Program-made: the position numbers and the translations under genes
Source: Kangiella koreensis DSM 16069
GTDB lineage: Bacteria > Pseudomonadota > Gammaproteobacteria > Enterobacterales > Kangiellaceae
Direction: 5' to 3'
Assembly (NCBI RefSeq): GCF_000024085.1
Contig: NC_013166.1
Coordinates: forward strand, 992,001-1,056,000
Length of the DNA stretch: 64,000 nt
The notes under the pieces: generated by a model
What the model saw: only the letters and a program-made list of their open reading frames with translations
Told to the model about the DNA's origin: nothing
The model's database searches: none
Shown here: piece by piece, positions 52,692-61,730 of the stretch
Numbering within the stretch: the stretch's first letter is position 1
Layout: every line of letters starts with the position of its first letter

Positions 52692-52721
52692 TTGGGAAAC
52701 GCCATTGCCAGCCTGTATAAT
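52692..52721 (+). promoter_or_regulatory. Sigma-70 promoter of fumarase gene
   Basis: TTGGGA (52692-52697), an 18-base spacer and a consensus TATAAT (52716-52721). The leader of about 80 bases includes a small TGCTTC/GAAGCA hairpin before CGGGAGAG and the ATG. Confidence 0.6.
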
Positions 52722-52806
52722 GTTCTGCCGATTTTAGAGGTTTGTTTGCTTCTTGTATAGCGAAGCACAAATTTACTCATTCTGAGCCGTCCACGGGAGA
52801 GACTTA

Positions 52807-54312
52807 ATGGCTGCCATTAAAGCAGAAGACTTTATTGCAAGTGTTGCTGATGCCTTTCAATATATTTCCTACTACCACCCTAAAGATTTTATCCAGGCGC
52901 TGACCGCAGCCTACGAAAAAGAAGAAAGCCCTGCGGCCAAAGATGCCATGAAACAGATCCTGGTTAATTCTCGTATGTCCGCGATGGGTCATCGTCCGGT
53001 GTGCCAGGATACGGGTATTGCCTGTGCTTTCGTCAAAATTGGGATGGATGCGCGCTTTGAAGGCGGCATGACCATTCAGGAGATGGTAGATGAAGGTGTT
53101 CGTCGTGCCTATTTAAATCCTGACAATCCTCTGCGCGCTTCGGTATTAATGGACCCAGCGGGCAAGCGTCTTAATTCAAAAGACAACACACCAGCTGTGG
53201 TGCACGTTGAAATGGTTAAAGGCGACAAGGTTGAAGTGACCTGTGCAGCGAAAGGCGGTGGTTCTGAGAACAAATCCAAATTTGTGATGCTTAACCCAAG
53301 TGACTCGATTGTTGACTGGGTGGTAGAGACAGTGCCGAAGATGGGCGCTGGTTGGTGTCCGCCGGGAATGCTCGGTATTGGTGTTGGTGGTACCGCTGAA
53401 AAAGCCATGGTATTGGCCAAAGAATCCTTGATGGACCCAATCGATATGCAGGAGCTGCTAAAACGCGGTCCAAGTAATCGTGTTGAAGAGTTGCGTATCG
53501 AGATTTACGAAGCGGTCAACAAGCTGGGTATTGGCGCACAAGGCTTGGGCGGTGTTACGACTGTCCTAGACGTCAAAATCAAAGACTGGCCAACTCACGC
53601 AGCCTCAAAGCCCGTTGCCATGATTCCGAACTGTGCCGCAACGCGTCATATTCATTTCACATTAGACGGTACCGGGCCTGCTATTCTTACTCCACCATCG
53701 ATTGAAGATTGGCCGGATATGGAATACGAAGCCGCCGCAGATGCTAAACGTGTAGACATGAACAATATCACGCAGGAAGAAGTCAGTAGCTGGAAGCCTG
53801 GAGACGTCTTATTACTGAATGGTAAAATTCTCACCGGCCGTGATGCTGCGCATAAAAAGATTAAAGATTTACTCGATTCAGGCGAAGGCTTGCCAGAAGG
53901 GCTCGACTTCACCAATCGCTTCATCTACTACGTTGGCCCGGTTGATGCAGTCGGTGATGAAGCAGTAGGCCCAGCAGGCCCAACAACCGCAACCCGCATG
54001 GATAAATTCACCGACATGATGCTTGATAAAACAGGTCTACTTGGCATGATTGGCAAAGCAGAACGCGGTGATGAAGCTATTGAAGCCATCAAAAAGCACA
54101 AGTCAGTGTATTTGATGGCCGTCGGCGGCGCAGCTTACCTGGTCTCGAAAGCAATCAAACATTCAGAAGTCGTTGCCTTCCCAGAACTGGGAATGGAAGC
54201 GGTTTATGAATTCGACGTCAAAGATATGCCAGTGACGGTGGCTGTGGATTCTGAAGGCGAATCAGTGCATAAAACTGGACCGGCGGTGTGGAAGGTTAAG
54301 TTGGCAGGCTAA
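52807..54312 (+). CDS. fumA: Class I (iron-sulfur) fumarate hydratase
   Basis: 501 aa. It interconverts fumarate and malate. The alpha domain has CQDTGIACAFVKIG, TCAAKGGGSENKS and PPGMLGIGVGGTAEKA, with IPNCAATRHIHFTLDGTG, which include cluster cysteines; the beta domain (about 330-500) has GKILTGRDAAHKKI and FIYYVGPVDAVGDEAVGPAGP split over two motifs. It is not fumC-type. It lies upstream of the propionate genes, where it would help return succinate-derived fumarate to oxaloacetate for PrpC; this link is an inference. Confidence 0.95.
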   Translation: MAAIKAEDFIASVADAFQYISYYHPKDFIQALTAAYEKEESPAAKDAMKQILVNSRMSAMGHRPVCQDTGIACAFVKIGMDARFEGGMTIQEMVDEGVRRAYLNPDNPLRASVLMDPAGKRLNSKDNTPAVVHVEMVKGDKVEVTCAAKGGGSENKSKFVMLNPSDSIVDWVVETVPKMGAGWCPPGMLGIGVGGTAEKAMVLAKESLMDPIDMQELLKRGPSNRVEELRIEIYEAVNKLGIGAQGLGGVTTVLDVKIKDWPTHAASKPVAMIPNCAATRHIHFTLDGTGPAILTPPSIEDWPDMEYEAAADAKRVDMNNITQEEVSSWKPGDVLLLNGKILTGRDAAHKKIKDLLDSGEGLPEGLDFTNRFIYYVGPVDAVGDEAVGPAGPTTATRMDKFTDMMLDKTGLLGMIGKAERGDEAIEAIKKHKSVYLMAVGGAAYLVSKAIKHSEVVAFPELGMEAVYEFDVKDMPVTVAVDSEGESVHKTGPAVWKVKLAG

Positions 54313-54364
54313 CGGGTTTGGCTACTGCGCTTGAAAACACTGCGTTAGAAATAAAATTAAGAAT

Positions 54365-54387
54365 GTAGGGTGCGTCGTGACGCACCG
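54365..54387. repeat. Dispersed palindromic repeat, copy 2 (GTAGGGTGCGTC family)
   Basis: GTAG plus GGTGCGTCGTGACGCACC, nearly identical to the copies at 34319 and 62457, in the fumA-prpB gap. Confidence 0.88.
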
Positions 54388-54401
54388 AAAAGTACGAATA
54401 A

Positions 54402-54433
54402 GTAGGTTGGCGATGAGCGTAGCGAATCCCAAC
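54402..54433. repeat. Second palindromic repeat family in the fumA-prpB gap
   Basis: GTAGGTTGG...CGATGAGCGTAGCGAAT...CCCAAC, an imperfect palindrome with GTTGG and CCAAC ends. It resembles REP-like elements of many gammaproteobacteria. Only one copy is seen in this window. Confidence 0.55.
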
Positions 54434-54495
54434 AAAGCTCAGAAAGAAAGTACGGTGTTTGTTGAAGCACCACAAGAAACAATAAGGTTTATATT

Positions 54496-55380
54496 ATGAG
54501 TGCAGGTTTAAAATTTCGTAAAGCGGTCGAAGAAAACCATCCGCTACAATTAATGGGAACCATCACAGCCTATACCGCGCGTATGGCTGAAAAAATTGGT
54601 CATAAAGCCATCTACCTTTCAGGTGGTGGCGTTGCAGCCAATTCATTAGGTATGCCAGACCTTGGTATCTCAACTGCTGAAGATTTGTTGGTTGATATTC
54701 GTCGTATCACTGACGTCTGTTCATTGCCATTAATGGTAGACATCGATACAGGTTTCGGTGGTGCATTCAATATTGCTCGCACAACTCGCGCTCTAATCAA
54801 AGCAGGCGCTGCCGGTTTCCACATGGAAGATCAGGTAGCAACTAAACGTTGTGGTCATCGTCCTAATAAAGAAGTTGTCAGCCTGCAGGAAATGGTCGAC
54901 CGCGTTAAGTCAGCAGTCGATGCTCGTACCGATGAAAACTTTGTTATTATGGCGCGTACCGATGCGTTAGCCGTTGAAGGTATGCAGTCTGCCATTGACC
55001 GCGCTAATGCTTGTATCGAAGCGGGTGCCGATATGATTTTCCCAGAGGCGATGCGTTCACTGGAAGATTATGCCACTTTCCGCAAACACGTGAAGGCTCC
55101 GTTCCTGGCAAATATTACCGAATTCGGCGCCACACCTTTATTCTCATGTGAAGAGTTAGGTGAAGTCGGCGTTGATATTGTTTTATATTGTTGTGGTGCC
55201 TACCGTGCCATGAACAAAGGCGCCGAAACATACTATAAAGATGTATTGGCGAAAGGACATCAGCGCGACGTGATTGATATCATGCAAACACGCGAAGAAT
55301 TATACGACTATCTTGGCTACCACGAATACGAGCAAAAGCTCGACGAATTATTCGCGCAAGAAAAAGCCAAAAAGAAATAA
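54496..55380 (+). CDS. prpB: 2-methylisocitrate lyase
   Basis: 294 aa TIM-barrel lyase that splits 2-methylisocitrate to pyruvate and succinate. [15 protein letters not shown] binds the metal, [12 protein letters not shown] holds the catalytic Cys loop, and [12 protein letters not shown] is conserved. TAAGG lies upstream of the ATG. It leads the prpB-prpC-acnD-prpF order, without a PrpR-type regulator gene beside it. 20 bases separate it from prpC. Confidence 0.96.
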   Translation: MSAGLKFRKAVEENHPLQLMGTITAYTARMAEKIGHKAIYLSGGGVAANSLGMPDLGISTAEDLLVDIRRITDVCSLPLMVDIDTGFGGAFNIARTTRALIKAGAAGFHMEDQVATKRCGHRPNKEVVSLQEMVDRVKSAVDARTDENFVIMARTDALAVEGMQSAIDRANACIEAGADMIFPEAMRSLEDYATFRKHVKAPFLANITEFGATPLFSCEELGEVGVDIVLYCCGAYRAMNKGAETYYKDVLAKGHQRDVIDIMQTREELYDYLGYHEYEQKLDELFAQEKAKKK

Positions 55381-55400
55381 AATAGACTAGGAGTTAAACC

Positions 55401-56540
55401 ATGTCAGATTTACCAAAACCAAAAAAATCCGTAGCACTGTCAGGCGTAGCGGCAGGAAATACTGCGCTGTGTACAGTAGGCCGCACCGGTAATGATTTAC
55501 ATTACCGTGGCTATGACATTTTAGACTTGGCAGAAAACTGCGAGTTTGAAGAAGTTGCCCATTTATTAGTTCATGGCAAGTTACCCAACAAAGCTGAGTT
55601 AGCCAATTACAAACGTAAATTAAAAGCACTTCGTGGTTTGCCAGCACTACTTCAAGATGCACTGGAACTCATTCCAGCTAGCGCTCACCCAATGGATGTT
55701 TTGCGCACCGGTTGTTCGATGCTCGGCACCGTATTGCCAGAGCGCGAAAGCCAGCCGATGAACGAAGCGAAAGACATTGCTGATCGTTTGTTAGCGTCTT
55801 TCCCATCCATGTTGTTGTACTGGTATCACTTTTCGCATAACGGTGTAGCCATTGATCTGGAAACTGATGAAGAGTCAATTGCCGGTCATTTCCTACACTT
55901 GTTGCATGGCGAGCCATGTCCGGATTCATGGGTTCGTGCCATGCAGATCTCATTGAATCTTTATGCAGAACACGAGTTCAACGCATCAACCTTCACCAGC
56001 CGCGTCATTACAGGTACCGGTTCAGACATGTACTCAGCGATTTGTGGCGGTATCGGCGCATTGCGTGGTCCGAAACACGGTGGTGCTAACGAAGTGGCGC
56101 TTGACATTCAAATGCGTTACGACAACGCAGACCAAGCCGAAGCAGATATCAAAGAACGCATTTCTCGCAAAGAAATCGTCATTGGTTTCGGTCACCCTGT
56201 TTATACCGTTTCTGATCCGCGCAACGAAGTGATCAAGAAAGTCGCTAAAGAATTGTCGGAAGAGCAGGGCGACATGAAATTGTATGACGTTGCCGAGCGC
56301 CTTGAGCAAGTGATGTGGGACGAAAAGAAAATGTTCCCGAATCTGGATTGGTTCTCAGCGGTTTCGTACAACAAAATGGGTATCCCAACAGCCATGTTCA
56401 CACCAATTTTCGTAATCTCGCGTATAACCGGTTGGTCAGCGCACGTTATGGAACAGCGTGTTGATGGCAAGATTATTCGTCCAAGCGCGAATTATAATGG
56501 GCCAGAAAATAAGAAGTTCGTTCCAATCGACAAGCGTTAA
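55401..56540 (+). CDS. prpC: 2-methylcitrate synthase
   Basis: 379 aa citrate-synthase-fold enzyme that condenses propionyl-CoA with oxaloacetate. Catalytic residues are in GPKHGGANE (His), [15 protein letters not shown] (His) and the late VRPSANY-like RPSANYNGP. The short length and [23 protein letters not shown] start (here [18 protein letters not shown]) mark PrpC rather than GltA. AGGAG lies before the ATG. Confidence 0.96.
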   Translation: MSDLPKPKKSVALSGVAAGNTALCTVGRTGNDLHYRGYDILDLAENCEFEEVAHLLVHGKLPNKAELANYKRKLKALRGLPALLQDALELIPASAHPMDVLRTGCSMLGTVLPERESQPMNEAKDIADRLLASFPSMLLYWYHFSHNGVAIDLETDEESIAGHFLHLLHGEPCPDSWVRAMQISLNLYAEHEFNASTFTSRVITGTGSDMYSAICGGIGALRGPKHGGANEVALDIQMRYDNADQAEADIKERISRKEIVIGFGHPVYTVSDPRNEVIKKVAKELSEEQGDMKLYDVAERLEQVMWDEKKMFPNLDWFSAVSYNKMGIPTAMFTPIFVISRITGWSAHVMEQRVDGKIIRPSANYNGPENKKFVPIDKR

Positions 56541-56545
56541 AATAT

Positions 56546-56652
56546 TTTTTAGCGCCAATAGCTGCGTTACGCAATCAATTTATTATCGTCGTTTACTCCG
56601 TGTAAACTTCCTCAAATAAATTAATTGCAAGCCTTGCTCTTGGTGCTAAAAA
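56546..56652. repeat. 107-bp hairpin element (MITE/REP-like)
   Basis: The ends are inverted (TTTTTAGCGCCAA at 56546-56558 against TTGGTGCTAAAAA at 56640-56652, one mismatch). Inside, GCAATCAATTTATT faces AATAAATTAATTGC (one mismatch), and the tip is GTTTAC-TCCGT-GTAAAC (56591-56607). The whole element would fold into a single long hairpin. It could be a mobile miniature element or an RNA 3'-end structure after prpC. Confidence 0.7.
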
Positions 56653-56720
56653 TTAATTTTATAATTTAGCTATGAGTCTGCGAGCACTTAGCTTGCAGTA
56701 TTATAAAATAACTAACAGGT

Positions 56721-56751
56721 TTGTCATCCTGAACTAGATTCAGGATCTGCT
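56721..56751. repeat. 31-bp palindromic repeat, identical inverted copy at 63715
   Basis: TGTCATCCTGAACTAGATTC followed by AGGATCTGCT. The core TCCTGAAC/TAGATTCAGGA is an imperfect palindrome. The copy at 63715-63745 is an exact reverse complement over 31 bases. Confidence 0.88.
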
Positions 56752-56818
56752 TTTCGCTTTTAAAGGAAACGTTGGGTGACGCCTTCGGCTAATTCCTAAC
56801 ATACAAAATTAACAGATA

Positions 56819-56885
56819 TGTCATTCCCGCGAAGGCGGGAATCCATTTTTCTGCTTTATGGACTCCCGCCTTCGCGGGAGTGACA
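56819..56885. repeat. Paired REP-like element (inverted twins)
   Basis: TGTCATTCCCGCGAAGGCGG (56819 onward, with GAATCCA) and its mirror TGGACTCCCGCCTTCGCGGG (56859 onward, with AGTGACA), separated by 13 bases. Each half is itself palindromic (CCCGC...GCGGG), so the pair resembles a BIME. Together with the two elements above it explains most of the 405-base gap between prpC and acnD; I see no gene there. Confidence 0.85.
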
Positions 56886-56945
56886 GCTATGATTAAGTAG
56901 TAGAGATTTCAACCAAATCCATCAAACACAATCGTGTGGAAACTT

Positions 56946-59537
56946 ATGAACACAAATTACAGAAAGAAACTTGAAGGCACTAACTTAGATTACTTCGATA
57001 CGCGTGAGGCGGTTGAAGCCATTCTACCGGGTGCCTACGATAAACTTCCTTACACCTCAAAAGTGCTTGCAGAAAATTTGGTGCGTCGCTGTGATCCTGA
57101 ATCACTGACTGACTCACTGAAGCAAATCATTGAGCGTAAGCGTGATCTGGATTTTCCATGGTTTCCTGCACGCGTAGTGTGCCACGATATTCTAGGACAA
57201 ACCGCGTTTGTGGATTTGGCGGGTTTACGCGATGCCATCGCGGAGAAGGGCGGTGATCCTTCGAAAGTAAATCCAGTTGTTCCAACGCAATTAATTGTCG
57301 ATCACTCATTGGCGGTTGAACATGCCGGCTATGAGAAAGATGCATTCGAAAAGAACCGCGCCATTGAAGAACGCCGTAACGAAGATCGTTTCCACTTTAT
57401 CAACTGGTGTAAGACTGCCTTTGAAAACGTTAACGTGGTACCGCCTGGTAACGGCATTATGCACCAGATCAATTTAGAGCGTATGTCGCCAGTGATTGAG
57501 TCGCGCAATGGTGTGGCTTTCCCGGATACTTTAGTTGGTACAGACAGCCACACACCAATGGTTGATGCCTTGGGTGTTATCGCTGTGGGTGTCGGCGGTC
57601 TCGAAGCCGAGAGCGTGATGTTAGGACGTGCCTCATACATGCGCCTACCCGACATTATTGGTGTTGAGTTAACCGGCAAGCCGCAACCCGGAATCACCAG
57701 TACCGATATCGTGCTGGCTATTACCGAATTTTTGCGTAATGAGCGCGTTGTATCTTCATACCTTGAGTTCTTCGGCGAAGGTGCTTCGCATCTGACGCTA
57801 GGCGACCGCGCAACCATTTCTAATATGACACCAGAATTTGGCGCAACCGCCGCTATGTTCTATATCGATCAACAAACCATTGATTACTTAACCTTAACCG
57901 GTCGTGATGATGAGAACGTTAAGCTGGTTGAAACCTACGCCAAGCAAACAGGCCTATGGGCAGATGGTTTAACCGGTGCCGAATATGAACGTGTGTTGAC
58001 CTTTGATTTGTCTTCGGTTGGTCGCAACATTGCAGGCCCTTCGAATCCACATGCACGAGTTTCAACTGCAGACTTGGCCAGCAAAGGTATTGCGAAACAT
58101 ATAGAAACCGAAGAAGGCAAAATGCCTGATGGTGCCTGTATTATCGCTGCCATCACCAGCTGTACCAATACCAGTAATCCGCGCAACATGATTGCCGCTG
58201 GTTTGATCGCGCGTAACGCAAACAAACTAGGCTTAACGCGTAAGCCATGGGTTAAAACCTCATTAGCACCAGGCTCAAAAGCAGTAACCATGTATCTTGA
58301 AGAATCCAAATTGCTTCCTGAACTTGAGAATCTTGGTTTTGGTGTGGTTGGTTATGCCTGTACTTCTTGTAACGGCATGAGTGGCGCGCTTGATCCAAAA
58401 ATTAAGCAAGAAATCGAAGAGCGTGATTTGTATTCGACCGCAGTATTGTCAGGTAACCGTAACTTTGATGGCCGTATTCATCCGCACGCCGATCAGGCCT
58501 TCCTCGCATCTCCGCCATTAGTCGTTGCTTATGCCATTGCCGGAACCATTCGCTTTGACATTGAAAAAGATGTTCTGGGAACTGACAAAGACGGCAACCC
58601 AGTTACATTGAAAGACATCTGGCCAACCGATGAAGAAATTGATTCAGTGATTGCCGCCAGTGTTAAACCTCAACAGTTCCGCGATGTTTACGAGCCAATG
58701 TTTAACGTGAAAGTAGACATGGGCGAGACAACCAATCCATTGTATGACTGGCGCGAAATGAGTACCTACATCCGTCGTCCTCCTTATTGGGAAGGCGCAT
58801 TGGCGGGCGAGCGCACCATGAAAGATATGCGTGCTTTAGCGGTATTGGGCGATAACATCACAACCGATCACCTGTCACCGTCAAACGCAATTCAAAAATC
58901 CAGTGCAGCCGGTGCCTATCTCGACAAGATGGGGGTACCTGAAGAAGATTATAATTCTTATGCCACTCACCGAGGCGACCACCTCACCGCACAGCGCGCG
59001 ACTTTCGCCAACCCGAAACTGTTGAACGAAATGGTTCGCAACGAAGATGGTTCCATCAAACAAGGTTCGCTGGCGCGTCTTGAACCAGAAGGTACAGAAA
59101 TGCGCATGTGGGAAACCATAGAAACCTACATGGAACGCAAGCAGCCATTAATAATCGTCGCTGGCGCTGATTATGGCCAAGGCTCATCGCGCGACTGGGC
59201 AGCGAAAGGTGTTCGACTAGCAGGCGTTGAAGTGATTGCCGCCGAAGGCTTTGAACGAATTCACCGCACCAACTTAATCGGCATGGGCGTATTACCGCTT
59301 CAATTTGAACAAGGCACCACACGCAAAACCTTAAACATCGACGGTACAGAAACATTCGATGTTAAAGGTGATATTGCGCCAGGCGCGACCATGACCTTAG
59401 TGATTAAACGCAAAACCGGTGAAACCGTTGAAGTCCCCATGTTGTGTCGCCTGGATACTGCTGAAGAAGTGTCTATTTATGAGGCTGGTGGCGTATTGCA
59501 GCGATTCGCCCAAGATTTCCTGAGTGGCAATGCTTAA
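56946..59537 (+). CDS. acnD: Fe/S-dependent 2-methylcitrate dehydratase AcnD
   Basis: 863 aa aconitase-like enzyme that, with PrpF, replaces the PrpD route. MNTNYRKKLEGTNLDYFDTR is the AcnD start; ITSCTNTSNPRNMI and GYACTSCNGMSG hold the three cluster cysteines; GADYGQGSSRDWAAKG is the swivel-domain motif with substrate Ser-Arg. The frame opens four codons earlier with GTG, but this ATG has GGAAA before it and matches the family. It dehydrates 2-methylcitrate to 2-methyl-trans-aconitate. Confidence 0.96.
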   Translation: MNTNYRKKLEGTNLDYFDTREAVEAILPGAYDKLPYTSKVLAENLVRRCDPESLTDSLKQIIERKRDLDFPWFPARVVCHDILGQTAFVDLAGLRDAIAEKGGDPSKVNPVVPTQLIVDHSLAVEHAGYEKDAFEKNRAIEERRNEDRFHFINWCKTAFENVNVVPPGNGIMHQINLERMSPVIESRNGVAFPDTLVGTDSHTPMVDALGVIAVGVGGLEAESVMLGRASYMRLPDIIGVELTGKPQPGITSTDIVLAITEFLRNERVVSSYLEFFGEGASHLTLGDRATISNMTPEFGATAAMFYIDQQTIDYLTLTGRDDENVKLVETYAKQTGLWADGLTGAEYERVLTFDLSSVGRNIAGPSNPHARVSTADLASKGIAKHIETEEGKMPDGACIIAAITSCTNTSNPRNMIAAGLIARNANKLGLTRKPWVKTSLAPGSKAVTMYLEESKLLPELENLGFGVVGYACTSCNGMSGALDPKIKQEIEERDLYSTAVLSGNRNFDGRIHPHADQAFLASPPLVVAYAIAGTIRFDIEKDVLGTDKDGNPVTLKDIWPTDEEIDSVIAASVKPQQFRDVYEPMFNVKVDMGETTNPLYDWREMSTYIRRPPYWEGALAGERTMKDMRALAVLGDNITTDHLSPSNAIQKSSAAGAYLDKMGVPEEDYNSYATHRGDHLTAQRATFANPKLLNEMVRNEDGSIKQGSLARLEPEGTEMRMWETIETYMERKQPLIIVAGADYGQGSSRDWAAKGVRLAGVEVIAAEGFERIHRTNLIGMGVLPLQFEQGTTRKTLNIDGTETFDVKGDIAPGATMTLVIKRKTGETVEVPMLCRLDTAEEVSIYEAGGVLQRFAQDFLSGNA

Positions 59538-59565
59538 GCTCTGTCACCCCGCGGTTTAAAAATGT

Positions 59566-59595
59566 ATCGGGCGCACACACAGGTGCGCCCCTACC
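59566..59595. repeat. GGGCGCAC palindromic repeat, copy A
   Basis: GGGCGCAC (59569-59576) and GTGCGCCC (59583-59590), loop ACACAG, flanked by ATC and CTACCA. A direct copy lies 227 bases downstream. Confidence 0.85.
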
Positions 59596-59659
59596 ATGTA
59601 GAGATGTAAAACCTTGAAGACGCTTTGCTCCTTCGAGGCTACGACAGAACCATTAAGCT

Positions 59660-59685
59660 TGTCATTCCCGCGTAGGCGGGAATCT
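59660..59685. repeat. TGTCATTCCCGCG-type repeat in the acnD-prpF gap
   Basis: TGTCATTCCCGCGTAGGCGG followed by GAATCT; differs by one central base from the twin at 56819. The CCCGC/GCGGG arms make a short palindrome. Confidence 0.85.
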
Positions 59686-59750
59686 ACTATTTGCTCTGTC
59701 ATCCCGTGGTGGCTTGCGTTGTCTCGGTAGTAAGACAAAACAAACAGGCA

Positions 59751-59779
59751 TGTCATTCTGACGAAAGTCAGAATCTGCT
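59751..59779. repeat. TGTCATTCTGACGAAAGTCAG-type repeat
   Basis: TTCTGAC and GTCAGAA arms around GAAA, starting with the same TGTCAT as the other elements and ending in TCTGCT. It appears to be a sequence variant of the 31-bp family. Confidence 0.75.
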
Positions 59780-59792
59780 CTTGGGAAAATAA

Positions 59793-59822
59793 ATCGGGCG
59801 CACACATAGGTGCGCCCCTACC
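59793..59822. repeat. GGGCGCAC palindromic repeat, copy B
   Basis: GGGCGCAC (59796-59803) and GTGCGCCC (59810-59817), loop ACATAG. One base differs from copy A. The 306-base gap between acnD and prpF holds these four elements and no gene that I can support. Confidence 0.85.
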
Positions 59823-59843
59823 AAACTAATAAGATAAGGTGTC

Positions 59844-61031
59844 ATGATGCCTAACAAGTTTCCTCCACAGATCAAAATCCCAGCCATCTACATGCGTGGT
59901 GGCACCAGTAAAGGTGTTTTCTTTAACCTGATCGACTTACCCGAAGCAGCGCAGGTTCCGGGCGAAGCACGCGACAAATTATTACTCCGCGTTGTCGGTA
60001 GTCCAGATCCATACGGCAAACATACCGATGGCATGGGTGGTGCAACATCCAGCACTAGTAAAACGGTCATTCTGTCGAAAAGCACTAAAGCTGATCACGA
60101 TGTGGATTATCTATTCGGTCAGGTCTCAATCGACAAGCCATTCGTCGACTGGAGTGGCAACTGCGGAAACTTAACCGCGGCAGTTGGCTCATTCGCAATC
60201 AGCAGCGGACTGGTTGATTCAAGCCGTATTCCAGACAATGGCGTTGCGGTCGTTCGCATCTGGCAAGCCAATATCGAAAAGACGATTGTTGCTCATGTGC
60301 CAATCACCAATGGCGAAGTACAGGAAACGGGTGACTTTGAATTGGATGGCGTCACTTTCCCAGCAGCCGAAGTTAAAGTGGAATTCATGGATCCCGCTGA
60401 TGGCGAAGGCTCCATGTTCCCGACGGGAAATTTAGTCGATGATTTAGAAGTACCTGGTATAGGCACCTTAAAAGCGACCATGATTAACGCCGGTATCCCA
60501 ACCATCTTCCTTAACGCCAACGAAGTGAACTACAACGGTACAGAGCTACAAGAAGCGATCAATAACGATGGCAAAGCCTTACTGATGTTTGAACTCATTC
60601 GTGCCCATGGCGCAGTTAAGATGGGTTTAATCAAAGACATCGAAGAAGCCGCCAATCGTCAACACACGCCGAAAGTCGCTTTCGTTGCACCGCCAGCAGA
60701 TTACGTATCTTCCAGCGGTAAGCAAATCAAAGCCAGCAACATTGACCTTAATGTTCGTGCCTTATCCATGGGTAAACTACACCACGCCATGATGGGCACC
60801 GCCGCCGTCGCCATCGCCACCGCAGCAACCATTCCAGGCACATTAGTCAATCTAGCCGCCGGCGGAGGAGATCGCCAAGGCGTCATCTTTGGACACCCAT
60901 CAGGCACGCTTAAAGTTGGCGCAGAAACCCAAAAGCAAGGCAACGACTGGCTCGCCAAAAAAGTCATCATGAGCCGTAGTGCACGAGTCTTAATGGAAGG
61001 CTGGGTAAAAGTGCCAGGTGATTGTTTTTAG
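59844..61031 (+). CDS. prpF: 2-methylaconitate cis-trans isomerase PrpF
   Basis: 395 aa, diaminopimelate-epimerase fold. IPAIYMRGGTSKGVFF is the PrpF start; DWSGNCGNLTAAVGSFAI holds a conserved Cys; VNLAAGGGDRQGVIFGHPSG is the late family motif. It converts trans- to cis-2-methylaconitate so that an aconitase can finish the cycle. AAGGTG lies just before tandem ATGs; either could start. Confidence 0.95.
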   Translation: MMPNKFPPQIKIPAIYMRGGTSKGVFFNLIDLPEAAQVPGEARDKLLLRVVGSPDPYGKHTDGMGGATSSTSKTVILSKSTKADHDVDYLFGQVSIDKPFVDWSGNCGNLTAAVGSFAISSGLVDSSRIPDNGVAVVRIWQANIEKTIVAHVPITNGEVQETGDFELDGVTFPAAEVKVEFMDPADGEGSMFPTGNLVDDLEVPGIGTLKATMINAGIPTIFLNANEVNYNGTELQEAINNDGKALLMFELIRAHGAVKMGLIKDIEEAANRQHTPKVAFVAPPADYVSSSGKQIKASNIDLNVRALSMGKLHHAMMGTAAVAIATAATIPGTLVNLAAGGGDRQGVIFGHPSGTLKVGAETQKQGNDWLAKKVIMSRSARVLMEGWVKVPGDCF

Positions 61032-61064
61032 AAATAGAAATAGGAACAGAAACAGGGATGACAT

Positions 61065-61556
61065 ATGTCGATTGAAGAGTTAGCAGCAGTATTTGGAATA
61101 GGGATATTCCTACTGGTTTCTGTCTTTGCATTAAGACTGATGGCTAACTTTTTAAAAAAGCCAGCAAAAGCATTTAAAGAATATGCCGATGAAAGCTTAA
61201 ACAACTACAAACATTGGCAACGAACGACAGGCTTCATTCAAAGCACAGAAGTTAAGACAGAGCATAGCCCTTCTAATACGATTAGTATCACATCTTACAA
61301 ACCCCATATCGAATACACCTATGAGATTGATGGTAAAAGCTATCACGGCCAGCAATTGGCTCTGGTTCTGATAAACCAATCTACTCACAAAGAAGCTGAA
61401 GAGTTTCTACAGCAATATCAGGTGGGTAAGCCTGTGATAATCTACTACGATCCAGATGCACCTCATGCATCATCAATATTTATAAAGTTATCCATTCCTT
61501 TAAATAAACAAAAAAGGGGACCCTTATATTTTGATGGGGTTTTGAAGGATAAGTAA
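61065..61556 (+). CDS. DUF3592 membrane-anchored protein
   Basis: 163 aa. One N-terminal membrane helix (about 6-28), then a polar helix and a DUF3592 beta domain: TTGFIQSTEV, PHIEYTYEIDGKSYHG and YQVGKPVIIYYDPDAPHAS. The last motif is the DUF3592 hallmark. Function unknown. An AACAGGGATG stretch lies upstream. Confidence 0.82.
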   Translation: MSIEELAAVFGIGIFLLVSVFALRLMANFLKKPAKAFKEYADESLNNYKHWQRTTGFIQSTEVKTEHSPSNTISITSYKPHIEYTYEIDGKSYHGQQLALVLINQSTHKEAEEFLQQYQVGKPVIIYYDPDAPHASSIFIKLSIPLNKQKRGPLYFDGVLKDK

Positions 61557-61606
61557 TCTACAAGAAGGTCAGCCTGAAAGAAGCTATTAGGTTTTCCTTT
61601 AGGATA

Positions 61607-61633
61607 CCTCGATTACGTTAAAGTTAATCGAGG
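61607..61633. repeat. Inverted repeat CCTCGATTA/TAATCGAGG
   Basis: Perfect 9-bp arms (61607-61615 and 61625-61633) around a 9-base loop. No T run follows, so it is more likely a repeat-family element than a terminator of the DUF3592 gene. Confidence 0.6.
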
Positions 61634-61730
61634 CTACGGAACTGGAACCTCTTTGCTCCTGCATAATTTCCACTTATACTGCTGTTATTGAATAATTATA
61701 GGCAACGCAAACTTCTAATAAGGAAAACAC

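Noticed and set aside
57329..57817. 162-codon minus-strand frame inside acnD
   Set aside because: Shadow frame within a conserved gene, with no start signals or recognisable motifs.
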